DNA of 64,000 nt from Psychrobacter cibarius. Its GTDB lineage: Bacteria > Pseudomonadota > Gammaproteobacteria > Pseudomonadales > Moraxellaceae. Positions 1-9,681 of the stretch are shown here, one piece after another. The notes below the pieces were generated by a model, which had not been told where the DNA came from, did not search any database, and worked only from the letters and a program-made list of their open reading frames with translations. Each line of letters opens with the position of its first letter. The stretch's first letter is position 1. Position numbers and translations under genes: made by a program. The stretch covers positions 1 to 64,000 of the forward strand of contig NZ_JABASQ010000002.1 of assembly GCF_016107535.1 (NCBI RefSeq), given 5' to 3'.

Positions 1-268
1 CAGCCTCGATGCCCGACTTGCTACACCCAAAACGCTGTGCTCTCTCGTACAGGTACTCGTCTGGATGTTGTTCAACATCTTTTAATAATGCTTCGTTAGG
101 TATTTTACTGGGTGGTTTATTGCGAGTGAGTTTGATACTAGGATCTTTGAGCCAATTCTGTAGCGTGGCCTTACTAATGTCATAGAATGCAGAAGCGTGT
201 CTGATACTCATACCTTGTTGTTTAACACTTTTAATCACTTGAGCACGAAAATCTGCTGAATAAGTCAT
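1..268 (-). CDS. IS630-type transposase, N-terminal helix-turn-helix part (runs off window)
   Basis: The minus strand opens with an ATG at 268 and stays open for 89 codons to the window edge, so only the N-terminus is seen. It begins MTYSADFRAQVIKSVKQQGM and continues with a helix-turn-helix of the kind found in IS630-family first ORFs (SIRHASAFYDISKATLQNWL, about residues 21-40), which binds the element's ends. The catalytic DDE domain would lie left of the window. Family assignment rests on recognising the N-terminal pattern. An IS3 OrfA is the main alternative, but the wording of the HTH fits IS630 better. The gene points away from the truncated gene on its right. Confidence 0.7.
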   Translation of the reverse strand, partial: MTYSADFRAQVIKSVKQQGMSIRHASAFYDISKATLQNWLKDPSIKLTRNKPPSKIPNEALLKDVEQHPDEYLYERAQRFGCSKSGIEA

Positions 269-330
269 AATCTTTTTACTTTTCGCTTGTTTTAAAACTA
301 ATGTACCACTTTTATAAAGGCTCTACTATA
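1..330 (-). mobile_element. Right-hand end of an IS630-like insertion sequence
   Basis: The transposase start at 268 is followed by about 60 bp of non-coding AT-rich sequence. Around 320-332 the sequence then becomes the interior of an unrelated open frame that continues to 1079. The junction therefore lies near the TACTATAG tract at 324-331; IS630 elements insert at TA, which fits. The exact terminal inverted repeat cannot be fixed because the other end is outside the window. Confidence 0.55.
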
Positions 331-1079
331 GTAAAATTACTGATCTTCTAGTTGAGATAGAGCGTTACAACTTTTGTACATTTTCTTTGAGTAGACGACG
401 TGCTAATACGGGTGACACAGAGTTCTATAGAAATGCTAGCGAGCTTCTGTTGGAAAACAGAAGTATTGATTCAGTTATTAGTAATGTTAGAAGTTGGTGT
501 GATGAATATTTTAGTAAAGAAAAATTCTTGTCTTATGTTCAAGATAAATATGAGCTGCATTCTAAAGAAGGCTTTTATCGTTGGGATGATATAAGATATT
601 TTCTGTATGAGTATGAACAATATCTCAAAGATAAAAGTAAGACTAACGATAAAAAGCTATCTTGGGATGAGCTTAATACTCGTAAGACAGACTATATAAG
701 TGTAGAGCATATTTATCCTCAAACCGATACTGAACCTTACTGGCAAGCGCGTTTCAACACTTTTAATAACTATCAGAAGAATTTTTTAACTCATTCCTTA
801 GGTAATCTATTAGCTTTATCACGTCAAAAAAACTCTTCTTTGCAAAATATAGGTTTTGATGAAAAGAGTAAAAGAAATAATATTTCGAATAACTCAGTAG
901 AGTATTCGAATGGTTCATTTTCAGAAATAAGTGTGTCGAAATATGAGGAGTGGACTTCTAATGAAATATTGGATAGAGGTATGAATATGCTTAAATTTAT
1001 GGAGGAGAGATGGTCTATAGAATTAGGAGATGATAATTTCAAACTAAAGTTGCTTCATCTTGAATTTTTGGATGAATAA
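331..1079 (+). pseudogene. 3' remnant of a GmrSD-like (DUF262/DUF1524) type IV restriction protein, cut by the IS
   Basis: The frame is open from about 331, without a credible start. A TTG at 387 has no ribosome binding site, and the codons before it (reading KITDLLVEIERYNF) look like the inter-domain region of DUF262/DUF1524 proteins. The remaining part is the C-terminal DUF1524 nuclease-like domain: a VEHIYPQ segment supplies the HxxP motif, followed by a conserved SLGNLLALSRQKNSSL stretch. GmrSD-type proteins cleave modified phage DNA using an N-terminal DUF262 NTPase plus this HNH-like domain. The N-terminal half is missing, displaced by the IS630-type element, so the gene is probably dead. 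The codon use is AT-rich, typical of acquired defence genes. Confidence 0.75.
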
Positions 1080-1135
1080 CTGTTTTCTGTATGATTTGAT
1101 GTGCTGAAGTAAATCTAATCCAAACATAAGTAAAT

Positions 1136-1162
1136 GAAGAACACATACCAAATGTGTTCTTC
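1136..1162. other. Perfect 11-bp hairpin between converging genes
   Basis: GAAGAACACAT at 1136-1146 and its exact complement at 1152-1162 enclose a 5-base loop. It sits between the converging DUF1524 remnant and the GMC oxidoreductase gene. There is no T-tract on either side, so it is at best a weak or non-canonical terminator. Confidence 0.4.
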
Positions 1163-1186
1163 GTAAGTCTATAAACCTTTAATTTC

Positions 1187-2785
1187 TTATACAAAATCTT
1201 CCTTCAAAATAGTGGCCATATTACGCTCGGCAAGTCCGGTGATAAACACATACGGATTGACGCCAGCGCTACCGGGGATTAGCGCGCCATCTTGCACGTA
1301 GATATTTTCGTGTCCTTTGACGCGTCCAAATTCATCGGTCGCCAAGCCCAATACGCAGCCACCAAGCGGGTGATAGCAGAAGTCATCACCGAAGCCTTTG
1401 GTAAATAGTAAGCTTGAGGTAGAGCCGCCATTAGCTTTAGCGAGCTTATCTAACAGCTCTTTAGCCGCATTTACCGAATACTCATTTTGCTCACGTTTCC
1501 AGTTGAGTTTGACGGTTTTGGTAACTTTATCATAGTAATAGTTGCCACGTTCTGGATTGTCGGTGATGGCGAGATATAGCGTCGTCCAAGTCTCAAGTCC
1601 TAGCGGTAGTGGCGCAAGCTCAGCAAAGATTTTATATTTAGAATTGCCTCTATCGCCGTCCCACATATTAATAGCTTTGACAGGAATGGTAGATTGGATA
1701 GTACCAGCAGCGTGGACGAAATTGCGCCCAGTCATGATATTACCGTTGGGTCCCCAATGTTGTCCGATATGATCGTTTAGCTTAGTAAGCTTGCCCTCCG
1801 CTTGGCTTTTAAGCAGTAACTCTGAGGTTCCCGTACTGCCTGCATTAAGGAAGAGCTTATCGCAAGTGTAATGCTCCACTTCATCCACGCCGCCAGTTTT
1901 ATTGATGACATGCACTTCTAAACGCAGTTGGTCGTTATCGAGCGCTTGAATGCTATTGACTTTGCGCAAGGTTTTGACCATGACATTGCCTGTGGCTTCA
2001 GCGTTTTTTAGGTAGGTTAAATCCAGTGAAAACTTGCCCGCATTGTTGCCATAGATGACTTCACCGCCAAGGCCAGATTTATAGACTTCGCCCTTCGCTT
2101 CCTTTTGCATATAGTCAAAATCGTAGCTGTTGCCAAAGAATTCGGTTTTCATTCCCGCCCTTGAAGCTTGGCGTTCAGCTGAACGAGTAAATTCGTAGTG
2201 CTCGGATTGATTAAAAAACGACTCAGGAATTTGGCTGACTTTTAATTCTCGCATTGCGCGAGGGAAGTAGGTTTCGTACATCTCATCCGCATCAATCCAA
2301 GGGAACGTTTCTTCAAAGTGCGAGCGTCTCGGCTGAATGGCAATCGCGCCATTGACGATAGAGCCGCCGCCGTAAGCACGCCCAGCGAAGACTTTCATAT
2401 CCTCATATTCGATTAAATCTAAAACTCCAGGATATTTTCTGATAGGAATGGGTATCGGAATAGGAGCGTTTGGCATATTGCTAAACCAGCTTGAGCGTTT
2501 ATCAGCGTTAATCATTTTGCAAAAGGTATTATGTTTGGGGCTTCTATCCCAGCGCATCCCCATCTCAAGGATTAAAACCTTGTGACCTTTTTCACTCAAT
2601 CGCAGCGCCGATACCGCACCGCCATAGCCACTACCAACGATGATATTAGGAAAATGCCCAGCTTGAGTAATTTTGCTTGGTAGTTTTGGCTGCTTGGCAA
2701 GCGTTTGGCAACCACTCACCGCAGCGGAGGTGCTGATAGCGCCTAAGCTTAAACCCATGGCTTTAATCAGTTGGCGTCGTTGCAT
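1187..2785 (-). CDS. GMC-family (cholesterol-oxidase-like) FAD oxidoreductase, Tat-exported lipoprotein
   Basis: A flavoprotein of the glucose-methanol-choline group, closest in pattern to cholesterol oxidases. The Rossmann FAD-binding motif IVGSGYGGAVSALRL lies about 50 residues in, with a C-terminal GGCVLGLATDEFGRV-type segment and a final NPYVFITGLAERN block. The chosen start (ATG at 2785, MQRRQLIKAMG) has AGGA six bases upstream and gives a twin-arginine signal followed by a lipobox-like AAVSGC, so the product is probably exported folded and lipid-anchored. An upstream TTG at 2851 adds 22 residues without a ribosome binding site and is rejected. The substrate is unknown; sterol, alcohol or choline-like compounds are all possible. 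It is a single gene pointing towards the IS-damaged locus. Confidence 0.8.
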   Translation of the reverse strand: MQRRQLIKAMGLSLGAISTSAAVSGCQTLAKQPKLPSKITQAGHFPNIIVGSGYGGAVSALRLSEKGHKVLILEMGMRWDRSPKHNTFCKMINADKRSSWFSNMPNAPIPIPIPIRKYPGVLDLIEYEDMKVFAGRAYGGGSIVNGAIAIQPRRSHFEETFPWIDADEMYETYFPRAMRELKVSQIPESFFNQSEHYEFTRSAERQASRAGMKTEFFGNSYDFDYMQKEAKGEVYKSGLGGEVIYGNNAGKFSLDLTYLKNAEATGNVMVKTLRKVNSIQALDNDQLRLEVHVINKTGGVDEVEHYTCDKLFLNAGSTGTSELLLKSQAEGKLTKLNDHIGQHWGPNGNIMTGRNFVHAAGTIQSTIPVKAINMWDGDRGNSKYKIFAELAPLPLGLETWTTLYLAITDNPERGNYYYDKVTKTVKLNWKREQNEYSVNAAKELLDKLAKANGGSTSSLLFTKGFGDDFCYHPLGGCVLGLATDEFGRVKGHENIYVQDGALIPGSAGVNPYVFITGLAERNMATILKEDFV

Positions 2786-3177
2786 GGTGTATCCTAATTT
2801 GATATTTAAGCTAAAAAGCCCGTATGAAATAATATTAGCTTTAGACTGCAAAGGTGAGCTAAGTTAAGCGAGCATCATATTAGCAAACATAGGTTGCGTT
2901 ATTATTTCAGTCACACGATTGCTGTAATACTTATAGGCAAATCGGGCTTTCATTCTCCGATTATTCTTGCCAGCTTTTATTAAATGTCTTAGCCAGTTAC
3001 TTAGTCAATTATTTCTATAGTAAGGCGTAAACTTGACCGAATAGAGAATTTCGCTTATTATCTTGTTTCAATGTACTAGAACATAAATACATTCAATTAT
3101 TCTTATCCTTAAAAAAGCTAAATCATTTGGCAAAAATGCCAATACTAATACTCCATTTAAAATAATAAGGGTTAATT
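2786..3177. other. Intergenic region between divergent GMC oxidoreductase and trpB
   Basis: About 390 bp of AT-rich DNA between two divergent genes, presumably carrying both promoters. I see no convincing operator, repeat or RNA element. AAGGG just before 3178 is the trpB ribosome binding site. Confidence 0.5.
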
Positions 3178-4404
3178 ATGACAACGCAAAATACAGCAGC
3201 TGGCTACGGTTTACATCAATCAATACTACCGAATAACGATGGTTTATATGGCGAGTTCGGTGGCAAAATTGGTCATCCTGAGCTTGCCAAAGCCATGGCA
3301 GAAATCGAATTAGGCTTCCGTGCAATCATTAAAAATGACGATTTTATCGCTGAGATTAAGCGCTTGCGTGAGACCTATGTTGGTCGTCCAAGTCCTATTT
3401 ATCATGCGCAGCGTTTGACGGAGCATTGCGGTGGCGCGCAGATTTATTTTAAACGTGAAGATTTAAACCATACGGGCGCGCATAAGATTAATCACTGTTT
3501 GGGTGAAGTGTTATTGGCCAAGAAATTAGACAAAACCAAAGTGATTGCGGAGACGGGTGCGGGGCAACATGGCGTAGCATTGGCAACCGCAGCGGCCTTG
3601 ATGGGCTTAGAGTGTGAGATTCATATGGGTGTGGTCGATATTAAAAAGGAGCATCCAAACGTCAGCCGGATGAAGATTTTGGGCGCCAATATCGTACCAG
3701 TCTCGCGTGGTGCTGGTACGCTAAAAGAAGCGGTCGATAGCGCCTTTGAGACTTATTTGAATGAGCTTGATACCAGTATGTTTGCGATTGGCTCGGCACT
3801 GGGACCTGCGCCATATCCTGAAATGGTCAGCTACTTTCAGTCAGTGGTCGGACATGAAGCGCGGGCGCAGTTCTTAGCAACGACGGGTAAGCTGCCCAAT
3901 AAAGTGGTCGCTTGTATTGGCGGCGGCTCCAATGCTATTGGTATGTTTAGTGGCTTTTTTGATGATAAAAGTGTAGAAAAAATAGGCGTGGAACCCGCAG
4001 GTGAAGGTCTGGATACTCCTAATCATGCGGCGACAATGTCGCTCGGCGTCAAAGGCGAAATTCATGGGTTTAAGTGTTATGTATTGCTTGATGAAAAAGG
4101 CGAGCCAGCTCCTGTACATTCGATTGCCTCCGGTCTTGATTATCCTGGGGTTGGACCACAGCATTCGCATCTGCGAGATTTAAAACTGGCTACGTATGAA
4201 TCAGCGACTGATGCAGAATGTTTAGAAGCCTTTATGGCATTGTCGCGCCTTGAGGGTATCATTCCTGCTTTAGAGTCAGCACATGCCATCGCTTATGCGA
4301 TGAAAATTGCCAAAGATATGTCAGCGGATGAGACGATTTTGGTCAATTTGTCAGGGCGCGGCGATAAGGATATTGACTTTATTTTGGATAAAGTGAATTT
4401 GTAG
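3178..4404 (+). CDS. trpB: Stand-alone, divergent tryptophan synthase beta chain (TrpB-like)
   Basis: A 408-residue PLP enzyme of the TrpB fold. The cofactor lysine lies in HTGAHKIN (about residues 96-103), the catalytic glutamate in AETGAGQHG, the phosphate-binding loop is GGGSNAIG, and the C-terminal LSGRGDKD is present. Canonical TrpB makes tryptophan from indole and serine in complex with TrpA. Here no trpA, trpC or trpF lies nearby. The segment that in ordinary TrpB reads AEDxxRQxxNVxRM and contacts TrpA through the COMM domain is changed to [14 protein letters not shown]. The part after GVEPAGEG is also shorter than usual. It may be a paralogue acting without TrpA or on another indole-like or amino-acid substrate. 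The start is supported by AAGGG. Confidence 0.8.
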   Translation: MTTQNTAAGYGLHQSILPNNDGLYGEFGGKIGHPELAKAMAEIELGFRAIIKNDDFIAEIKRLRETYVGRPSPIYHAQRLTEHCGGAQIYFKREDLNHTGAHKINHCLGEVLLAKKLDKTKVIAETGAGQHGVALATAAALMGLECEIHMGVVDIKKEHPNVSRMKILGANIVPVSRGAGTLKEAVDSAFETYLNELDTSMFAIGSALGPAPYPEMVSYFQSVVGHEARAQFLATTGKLPNKVVACIGGGSNAIGMFSGFFDDKSVEKIGVEPAGEGLDTPNHAATMSLGVKGEIHGFKCYVLLDEKGEPAPVHSIASGLDYPGVGPQHSHLRDLKLATYESATDAECLEAFMALSRLEGIIPALESAHAIAYAMKIAKDMSADETILVNLSGRGDKDIDFILDKVNL

Positions 4405-4622
4405 AAGAAATCAGCGATAAATACAGAAAATACAACATCAATCGAGCAATTAAAAAGTTATCATCGAGGTTTTTTTATCACACGATACTTTTTACGACTG
4501 AGCCTTTTATAACTGCGCTTTTATGATGAATTTATTGATAACAATCATTTCATAACGAGAAGTTCATAAATAGCCATTTTATAAGTAAGGAGCAATCGTC
4601 TAACGCTTGATAGGATCACCCC

Positions 4623-5525
4623 ATGTCTAACCGCGACCTCATTATTTTTATCACCTTATCCTTTATGTGGTCGCTGTCTTTTATTTTTTATCGTATCGGC
4701 GTGCCTGAGTTTGGCTCGTTAGCTTTTGCGAGCCTTCGTGTGGTCTTGGCTGGGCTGACCATGTTGGTTTTTGTTTTGATCAGCCCAAAAAATAGAGAGG
4801 GCATACGGGATAATTGGAAAGTGTTGACGCTGGTTGGATTATTTTCTGCGGCTATTCCCTTTATCCTGTTTGCCTTTTCAGCGCGCTCGGTAAACGCAGG
4901 GGTGTTGGCGGTGCTTAATGCGTCTGTGCCGATGATGAGCGGTTTCATCGCCAGTACCTTTTTTAAAGACAGACTGTCAAAAACACAGATTCTCGGTTTA
5001 GTCATCGGTGTTATCGGTGTGATTATTTTGATGAGTGAAAACTTATTTGGCGGTAGCGGGCAGGGCGCTGAGTCAAGTTCAGGGTTGCTACCAATGGGCT
5101 ATGCGTTATTGGCCTGTGTCGGTTATGCCGTCGGTGCCAATATCACCAGAAACTACTTATACAATGTCTCACCAGTCGCTATTACCGCAGGTTCGCTCAT
5201 CATTGCCAGTATTATCATGTTGCCGATAGCAGTCTACGAATTCCCGTATGGTAAAAGCATTAGCCTTACTGCTTGGGTTTCAGTCATTTGTATTGGCGTA
5301 TTTTCAACAGCCATTGCCTTGATTTTTATGAATCAATTGATAAAAAGTATTGGTCCTATGCGTGCAACCAGTATTACCTTGGTGATTCCGATTTTTGCGA
5401 TTATATTGGGTTACTTATTGCTTGGTGAAGCATTGGACACACCTGCGATCATCGGCTCGATGGTGATATTGTTTGGCACTTACTTGTCTTTAGAGTTGTC
5501 CATTAAAAAGATGCTCAAGTTGTAA
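4623..5525 (+). CDS. EamA/DMT-superfamily inner-membrane transporter
   Basis: A 300-residue protein with about ten hydrophobic helices arranged as two repeated EamA halves, the layout of drug/metabolite transporters (RhaT, YdcZ, amino-acid exporters). The first half begins IIFITLSFMWSLSFIFYRIG and the second starts near residue 155 (PMGYALLACVGYAVGANITR). The basic tail ends in KKMLKL. It lies 218 bp downstream of the trpB-like gene on the same strand, so co-transcription is possible but not shown. The substrate cannot be predicted; an exporter for small organic or amino compounds is the usual guess. Confidence 0.8.
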   Translation: MSNRDLIIFITLSFMWSLSFIFYRIGVPEFGSLAFASLRVVLAGLTMLVFVLISPKNREGIRDNWKVLTLVGLFSAAIPFILFAFSARSVNAGVLAVLNASVPMMSGFIASTFFKDRLSKTQILGLVIGVIGVIILMSENLFGGSGQGAESSSGLLPMGYALLACVGYAVGANITRNYLYNVSPVAITAGSLIIASIIMLPIAVYEFPYGKSISLTAWVSVICIGVFSTAIALIFMNQLIKSIGPMRATSITLVIPIFAIILGYLLLGEALDTPAIIGSMVILFGTYLSLELSIKKMLKL

Positions 5526-5866
5526 AAATCTCGATTGGGTCATCGTTCAACACGCCCTAAGTAGACTTTTGACTGAGAGGTTATGAGTACACGTTATTGA
5601 TAAATAATATTATTTTGCTATTTATGTTTTTAAATGATTAAAGCCATTCGCTTAATAGGCTAATAAGAGGCGTTGAATAATGAGTATTATCAATACCGAT
5701 ATCATGCCATATTGATATTTTTATTGGTCATTTTTCCTTGGAATTATCATGTTTGCCCCCTATAAAGACTACGGCTCATAAATAGCGTATTAAAAAACGA
5801 GCGCGCTATTTATTCATTAATAACAAACCAATCATTATGGTTTTATAACAACAAATAAGGCTTTTT
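5526..5866. other. Intergenic region upstream of the ene-reductase gene
   Basis: About 340 bp, AT-rich, with no open frame or recognised repeat. It should contain the promoter of the Old Yellow Enzyme gene. Redox regulators of the NemR type often act at such promoters, but I see no clear palindrome to support one. Confidence 0.4.
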
Positions 5867-6970
5867 ATGGCACATGATAATTTATTTGAACCCGTAAAAA
5901 TGGGTACGCAAACCCTAAAAAACCGCATCATCATGGCACCGTTGACACGTCTGCGTTCGATCGAACCTGGTGATGTACCGACGGCACTTGCTGGAGAGTA
6001 TTATTCACAGCGTGCGAGTGCTGGGCTTGTTATTACTGAAGCGACGCAGGTATCTTTTCAGGCAAAAGGCTATGCTGGCGCGCCGGGTATCCATACCCAA
6101 GATCAAATCACTGCGTGGAAAACCATCGTTGATAATGTCCATGCCAAAGGTGGCAAAATTGTCGTACAGCTATGGCACACAGGATTGGTTGCGCATGAAA
6201 GCGTGCAGCCTGATGGCAAAGCGCCGATCTCAGCGTCTGATGTGCATGTCGGTGTGCGTACGTCATTGCGTGATAGCAATAATCACGCCATCCGTGTTGA
6301 AGCGACCACGCCACGTCCAGCGACACTTGACGAGATTAAGCAAGTCATCGCTGATTTTGCCCAAGCGACCAAAAATGCTAAAGAAGCAGGCTTTGATGGG
6401 GTAGAGATTCATGGTGCGCACGGTTATCTATTGCATCAGTTTTGGGTTGAGCAAACCAACCAGCGTGATGATGAGTATGGCGGTAGCCGTGAGAATCGTG
6501 CGCGTCTGACTCTTGATGTTATCGATGCTTGTGTTGATGCGTGGGATGCTGATCATGTGGGTATTCGTATCTCGCCACTTGGCACGTTTAACAATGTAGA
6601 AGCAGGCTACAACGAAGACGAAAACATCTGGCTAGTTGAACAGATCAACAAGCGTGGTCTGATGTATTTGCATATCTCTGAGCCTGATTGGGCAGGTGGT
6701 ACGCCTTATAGTGATGCATTCCGTCAGCGTGTCCGTGATGCTTTTGATAATATGATCATCGCTGCTGGTGGCTATACGGCTGAAAAAGCGGAGAAAAATA
6801 TTAAGGAAGGCTATATCGATGCGGTTGCTTTTGGCCGTGATTATATCGCCAATCCTGATTTGGTTGAGCGTATCCGAGAAGGGGCGGCGCTTAATGAGCA
6901 GCATCCAGAGAGCTTTTATGGTGGTGGTACTGAAGGCTATACCGATTATCCATTCCTTAACCAAGCATAA
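5867..6970 (+). CDS. nemA: Old Yellow Enzyme family alkene reductase (NemA-like)
   Basis: A 367-residue FMN-dependent TIM-barrel enzyme that reduces activated C=C bonds (N-ethylmaleimide, enones, nitro esters) with NAD(P)H. Visible hallmarks are the N-terminal [15 protein letters not shown], the QLWHTG segment, the active-site helix [18 protein letters not shown] (substrate-binding His pair region) and [12 protein letters not shown] near the C-terminus, which binds FMN phosphate. Length and order match bacterial NemA/OYE. AAGG precedes the ATG. It is followed by a strong bidirectional terminator and converges with a pirin gene; both are often linked to electrophile or quinone stress, though the two are not co-transcribed. 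Confidence 0.88.
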   Translation: MAHDNLFEPVKMGTQTLKNRIIMAPLTRLRSIEPGDVPTALAGEYYSQRASAGLVITEATQVSFQAKGYAGAPGIHTQDQITAWKTIVDNVHAKGGKIVVQLWHTGLVAHESVQPDGKAPISASDVHVGVRTSLRDSNNHAIRVEATTPRPATLDEIKQVIADFAQATKNAKEAGFDGVEIHGAHGYLLHQFWVEQTNQRDDEYGGSRENRARLTLDVIDACVDAWDADHVGIRISPLGTFNNVEAGYNEDENIWLVEQINKRGLMYLHISEPDWAGGTPYSDAFRQRVRDAFDNMIIAAGGYTAEKAEKNIKEGYIDAVAFGRDYIANPDLVERIREGAALNEQHPESFYGGGTEGYTDYPFLNQA

Positions 6971-7055
6971 TAGATAATCAGCTGCCTTTATGATTAGCTA
7001 ACCTTAAGGTGTGTTAAAAATACCCTCACCGTTAGCCGATACATAAGCACATAAT

Positions 7056-7092
7056 AAAAAGCCACCTGACGAAGACCGTCAGGTGGCTTTTT
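7056..7092. terminator. Bidirectional intrinsic terminator (OYE / pirin)
   Basis: A 10-bp perfect stem (GCCACCTGAC with GTCAGGTGGC) flanked by AAAAA on the left and TTTTT on the right. It can end both converging transcripts. Confidence 0.9.
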
Positions 7093-7108
7093 GATGCCTG
7101 TATTTTAA

Positions 7109-8080
7109 CTATTTAACAAAGTTGCCCGTTTGGTAATCCCGAAACGTTTGGCGGAGCTCTTCTTGGGTGTTCATGACAAAGGGTCCATAACCTGCGACTG
7201 GTTCGCCGATAGGTTCGCCGCTTAATAGTAAAAGCTTGACTGGTGCTTGCTTGCCATTTTCGGTAGCAGGATAATGCAGCTCAATGTTATCAGTAGCCAG
7301 TGTTTGCTGAGCTTGCCCATCAGTGCGGTGCTGAGTTGGCGCATCAAATTGAATCAAATTGCCAGCACTGACTGACGTACCATTGACCAGTAGCTCACCT
7401 TCTTGTACTAGCAGTAGCGTATTGTGGGTGTTGGGCACTTTTAGCGTCGTCGCACCCGCAGTATGCAGCTCAATATCCCATAAGTTAATCGGAGTAAAGG
7501 TATTTGCCGCGCCTCTGATTTCTTGCCACGCACCAGCAATGATAGCCGCCTTACCAATAATCGTCGTTTGGTGGTTAGGGTTGCTGCTGTCGATTAACTC
7601 AACGATAGGCAGATCTGCCCGTTTGATGCTTTGATAGTTTGGGTCGGTCAGTTTGTGCGCACTTGGCAAATTAACCCACAATTGCACCATACTAAAGACG
7701 CCACCACGTTGACCGAAAGCCTCCGAATGAAACTCTTCGTGCATGATGCCACGACCTGCGGTCATCCATTGCACATCGCCTTTTTGAATAATCCCTTGCC
7801 CGCCTACTGAATCGGCATGACTGATTTCACCTTCGTAGGCGATAGTGACGGTTTCAAAGCCTTTGTGTGGATGCTGTCCGACTCCATGCGGCTGTGTTTT
7901 ATAATTGGGGTTCGGATCAAAGGTTGTTGGTTTGCCATAATCAAATAACAAAAAAGGGTCGGTATGGCTATAATTAAAATGAGGATTATCGTCAAGATGG
8001 TTGATTAAGGTCTTTACATAAAAGCCGTCACCTACCCAGTGCGGCGCTTTATCACCATGAATATTTTTAATAGGACGCAT
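7109..8080 (-). CDS. Pirin family protein (bicupin)
   Basis: A 323-residue pirin with an N-terminal cupin bearing the metal-binding residues in GQHPHKGFETVTI (two His) and GRGIMHEE (His and Glu), then a C-terminal cupin. Bacterial pirins of the YhhW type act as quercetin-cleaving dioxygenases or as redox-sensing regulators. At 323 residues this one is longer than YhhW (about 230) and matches the pirin length class with a full C-terminal domain (PF05726). A GAGG sequence lies upstream of the ATG. It is a single gene with its own promoter region. Confidence 0.88.
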   Translation of the reverse strand: MRPIKNIHGDKAPHWVGDGFYVKTLINHLDDNPHFNYSHTDPFLLFDYGKPTTFDPNPNYKTQPHGVGQHPHKGFETVTIAYEGEISHADSVGGQGIIQKGDVQWMTAGRGIMHEEFHSEAFGQRGGVFSMVQLWVNLPSAHKLTDPNYQSIKRADLPIVELIDSSNPNHQTTIIGKAAIIAGAWQEIRGAANTFTPINLWDIELHTAGATTLKVPNTHNTLLLVQEGELLVNGTSVSAGNLIQFDAPTQHRTDGQAQQTLATDNIELHYPATENGKQAPVKLLLLSGEPIGEPVAGYGPFVMNTQEELRQTFRDYQTGNFVK

Positions 8081-8265
8081 TTATTACCTCGTCAGACAAA
8101 ACGTATTTTTTAATAAAAAAGTTCTGTTAAGTTACGCTACATTTATAGCCACCTATATTGTGTTTATTTTAATAATTTATCAAGGACTAATGTAGATAAA
8201 AGGCAACTTAAGTAGAATAAAAATAGGGATATCTCATTAGAGCGTGGTGGGCATTTAGCCATGGC

Positions 8266-8317
8266 GCTGTTTATAAATGCTGTTTATAAATGCTGTTTAT
8301 AAGTGCTGTTTATAAGT
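8266..8317. repeat. Four tandem copies of a 13-bp unit, GCTGTTTATAARt
   Basis: Units start at 8266, 8279, 8292 and 8305: two read GCTGTTTATAAAT and two GCTGTTTATAAGT. Decayed copies follow up to about 8352. The array sits between the divergently placed pirin promoter and the 3' end of the flavoprotein gene. Confidence 0.85.
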
Positions 8318-8364
8318 TCTATCTGTAAGCACTGCCGATAAGCACTGTTTATGATTAAATGAGG

Positions 8365-9681
8365 TTAAACCACTTCACCGCAGACAAAGCCACTGGCCCA
8401 TGCCCATTGGAAGTTATAGCCGCCAAGCCAACCAGTAACATCCAGCACTTCACCGATAAAGTATAAGCCCTCCTGCATGTTACTTTGCATGGTCTTTGAG
8501 GAGACTTCATCAGTTTTTACACCGCCGCGGGTCACCTCAGCGGTACGATAGCCTTCTGTACCAGAGGGTTTGAGCTGCCAGCCATTCAAAGTCGCGCCAA
8601 GCTCCGTCAGCCGCTCATCTTTAATATTGGCAAGTTCGGTGTCTTTGATATCGTCCCAAAGGTGCGTTTGTAGCGCGGCAAGCAGCTTTTTTGGTAGCTT
8701 ATTACTGTCATCGCCACTATCGGTATAATCCGCGACGACCGTCCGAATCAGTTGCTTTGGGTGCGATTTTTTGTGCGCAAGGAGCAGCGCTGTCATGTCG
8801 ATATTTGGCAGCAGGTTGATACTAATGGTCTCGCCAGTGTGCCAATAGCTTGATAGTTGTAGCATAGCAGGACCTGAGAGCCCGCGATGGGTAAACAACA
8901 TAGGCAATTTAAAAGAGATGCGCTCATTGCTAGCGATGACTGGCAAACTAATACCAGCCAAAGATCGGATAAGCTCACCCGTTTTATCCGTAAAGGTAAA
9001 AGGCACTAAGCTGGCATCGGTTGCAATCAGCGTGTGCCCAAATTGCTGCGCCAATTCATATCCTAAACCACTGGCTCCCATCGTTGGAATAGACAGTCCG
9101 CCCGTGGCGACCACGAGTGACTCACAGCGGTAGCCTGTTTGCGGCAGTTTGGTTTGATTGGCGGATTCTTTTCTCTCTTGCTTTTCTTTTTTACTAAACT
9201 GCTTGCTGGTCAGTAATTCAAATTTGGCGTTCTTGTCATTTTCGATAGCTTGTACACTGTCAATCTGCGCATTTAGCTTTACTTGTACACCAGCTGCCGT
9301 ACATTCCGCGAGGAGCATGGTCAAAATATCTTGCGCTGAATCATCACAAAATAGCTGACCATGTTCGCGCTCATGATAAGGGATTTTATGTGCTGCCACC
9401 ATACCGATAAATTCCCAGCTGGGATAACGACTGAGCGCGGATTTACAGAAATGTTGATTGGCACCGATAAAGTGCTCAGGCTCCACATAATAATTGGTAA
9501 AGTTGCAGCGTCCACCACCTGACATGAGGATTTTTTTGCCCGCTTTATTGGCATGGTCTAATACCAGTACGCGGCGACCACGGCGACCCGCTGTGAGCGC
9601 ACAGTATAGCCCTGACGCGCCAGCGCCGATGATGATGACATCATAGTGGGTGTATTGTGATGCATTGCGGTGATTGCTCAT
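8365..9681 (-). CDS. HI0933/YhiN-family NAD(P)/FAD-dependent oxidoreductase
   Basis: A 438-residue flavoprotein of the HI0933 (YhiN/BaiN) family, with the dinucleotide motif DVIIIGAGASGLYCALTAGR near the N-terminus, the family signature KKILMSGGGRCNFTN, and the C-terminal FAD-binding block GEVLDVTGWLGGYNFQWAWA. The family has a role in anaerobic bile-acid reduction in some gut bacteria (BaiN), but in proteobacteria its natural substrate is unknown. There is a modest lysine-rich insertion around residues 155-175 (SKKEKQERKESANQ). Single gene; GAGACG precedes the start. Confidence 0.85.
   Translation of the reverse strand: MSNHRNASQYTHYDVIIIGAGASGLYCALTAGRRGRRVLVLDHANKAGKKILMSGGGRCNFTNYYVEPEHFIGANQHFCKSALSRYPSWEFIGMVAAHKIPYHEREHGQLFCDDSAQDILTMLLAECTAAGVQVKLNAQIDSVQAIENDKNAKFELLTSKQFSKKEKQERKESANQTKLPQTGYRCESLVVATGGLSIPTMGASGLGYELAQQFGHTLIATDASLVPFTFTDKTGELIRSLAGISLPVIASNERISFKLPMLFTHRGLSGPAMLQLSSYWHTGETISINLLPNIDMTALLLAHKKSHPKQLIRTVVADYTDSGDDSNKLPKKLLAALQTHLWDDIKDTELANIKDERLTELGATLNGWQLKPSGTEGYRTAEVTRGGVKTDEVSSKTMQSNMQEGLYFIGEVLDVTGWLGGYNFQWAWASGFVCGEVV

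Noticed and set aside
3874-4170. A 98-codon frame antisense to the trpB-like gene
   Set aside because: Shadow of a strongly conserved coding sequence, with no independent support.
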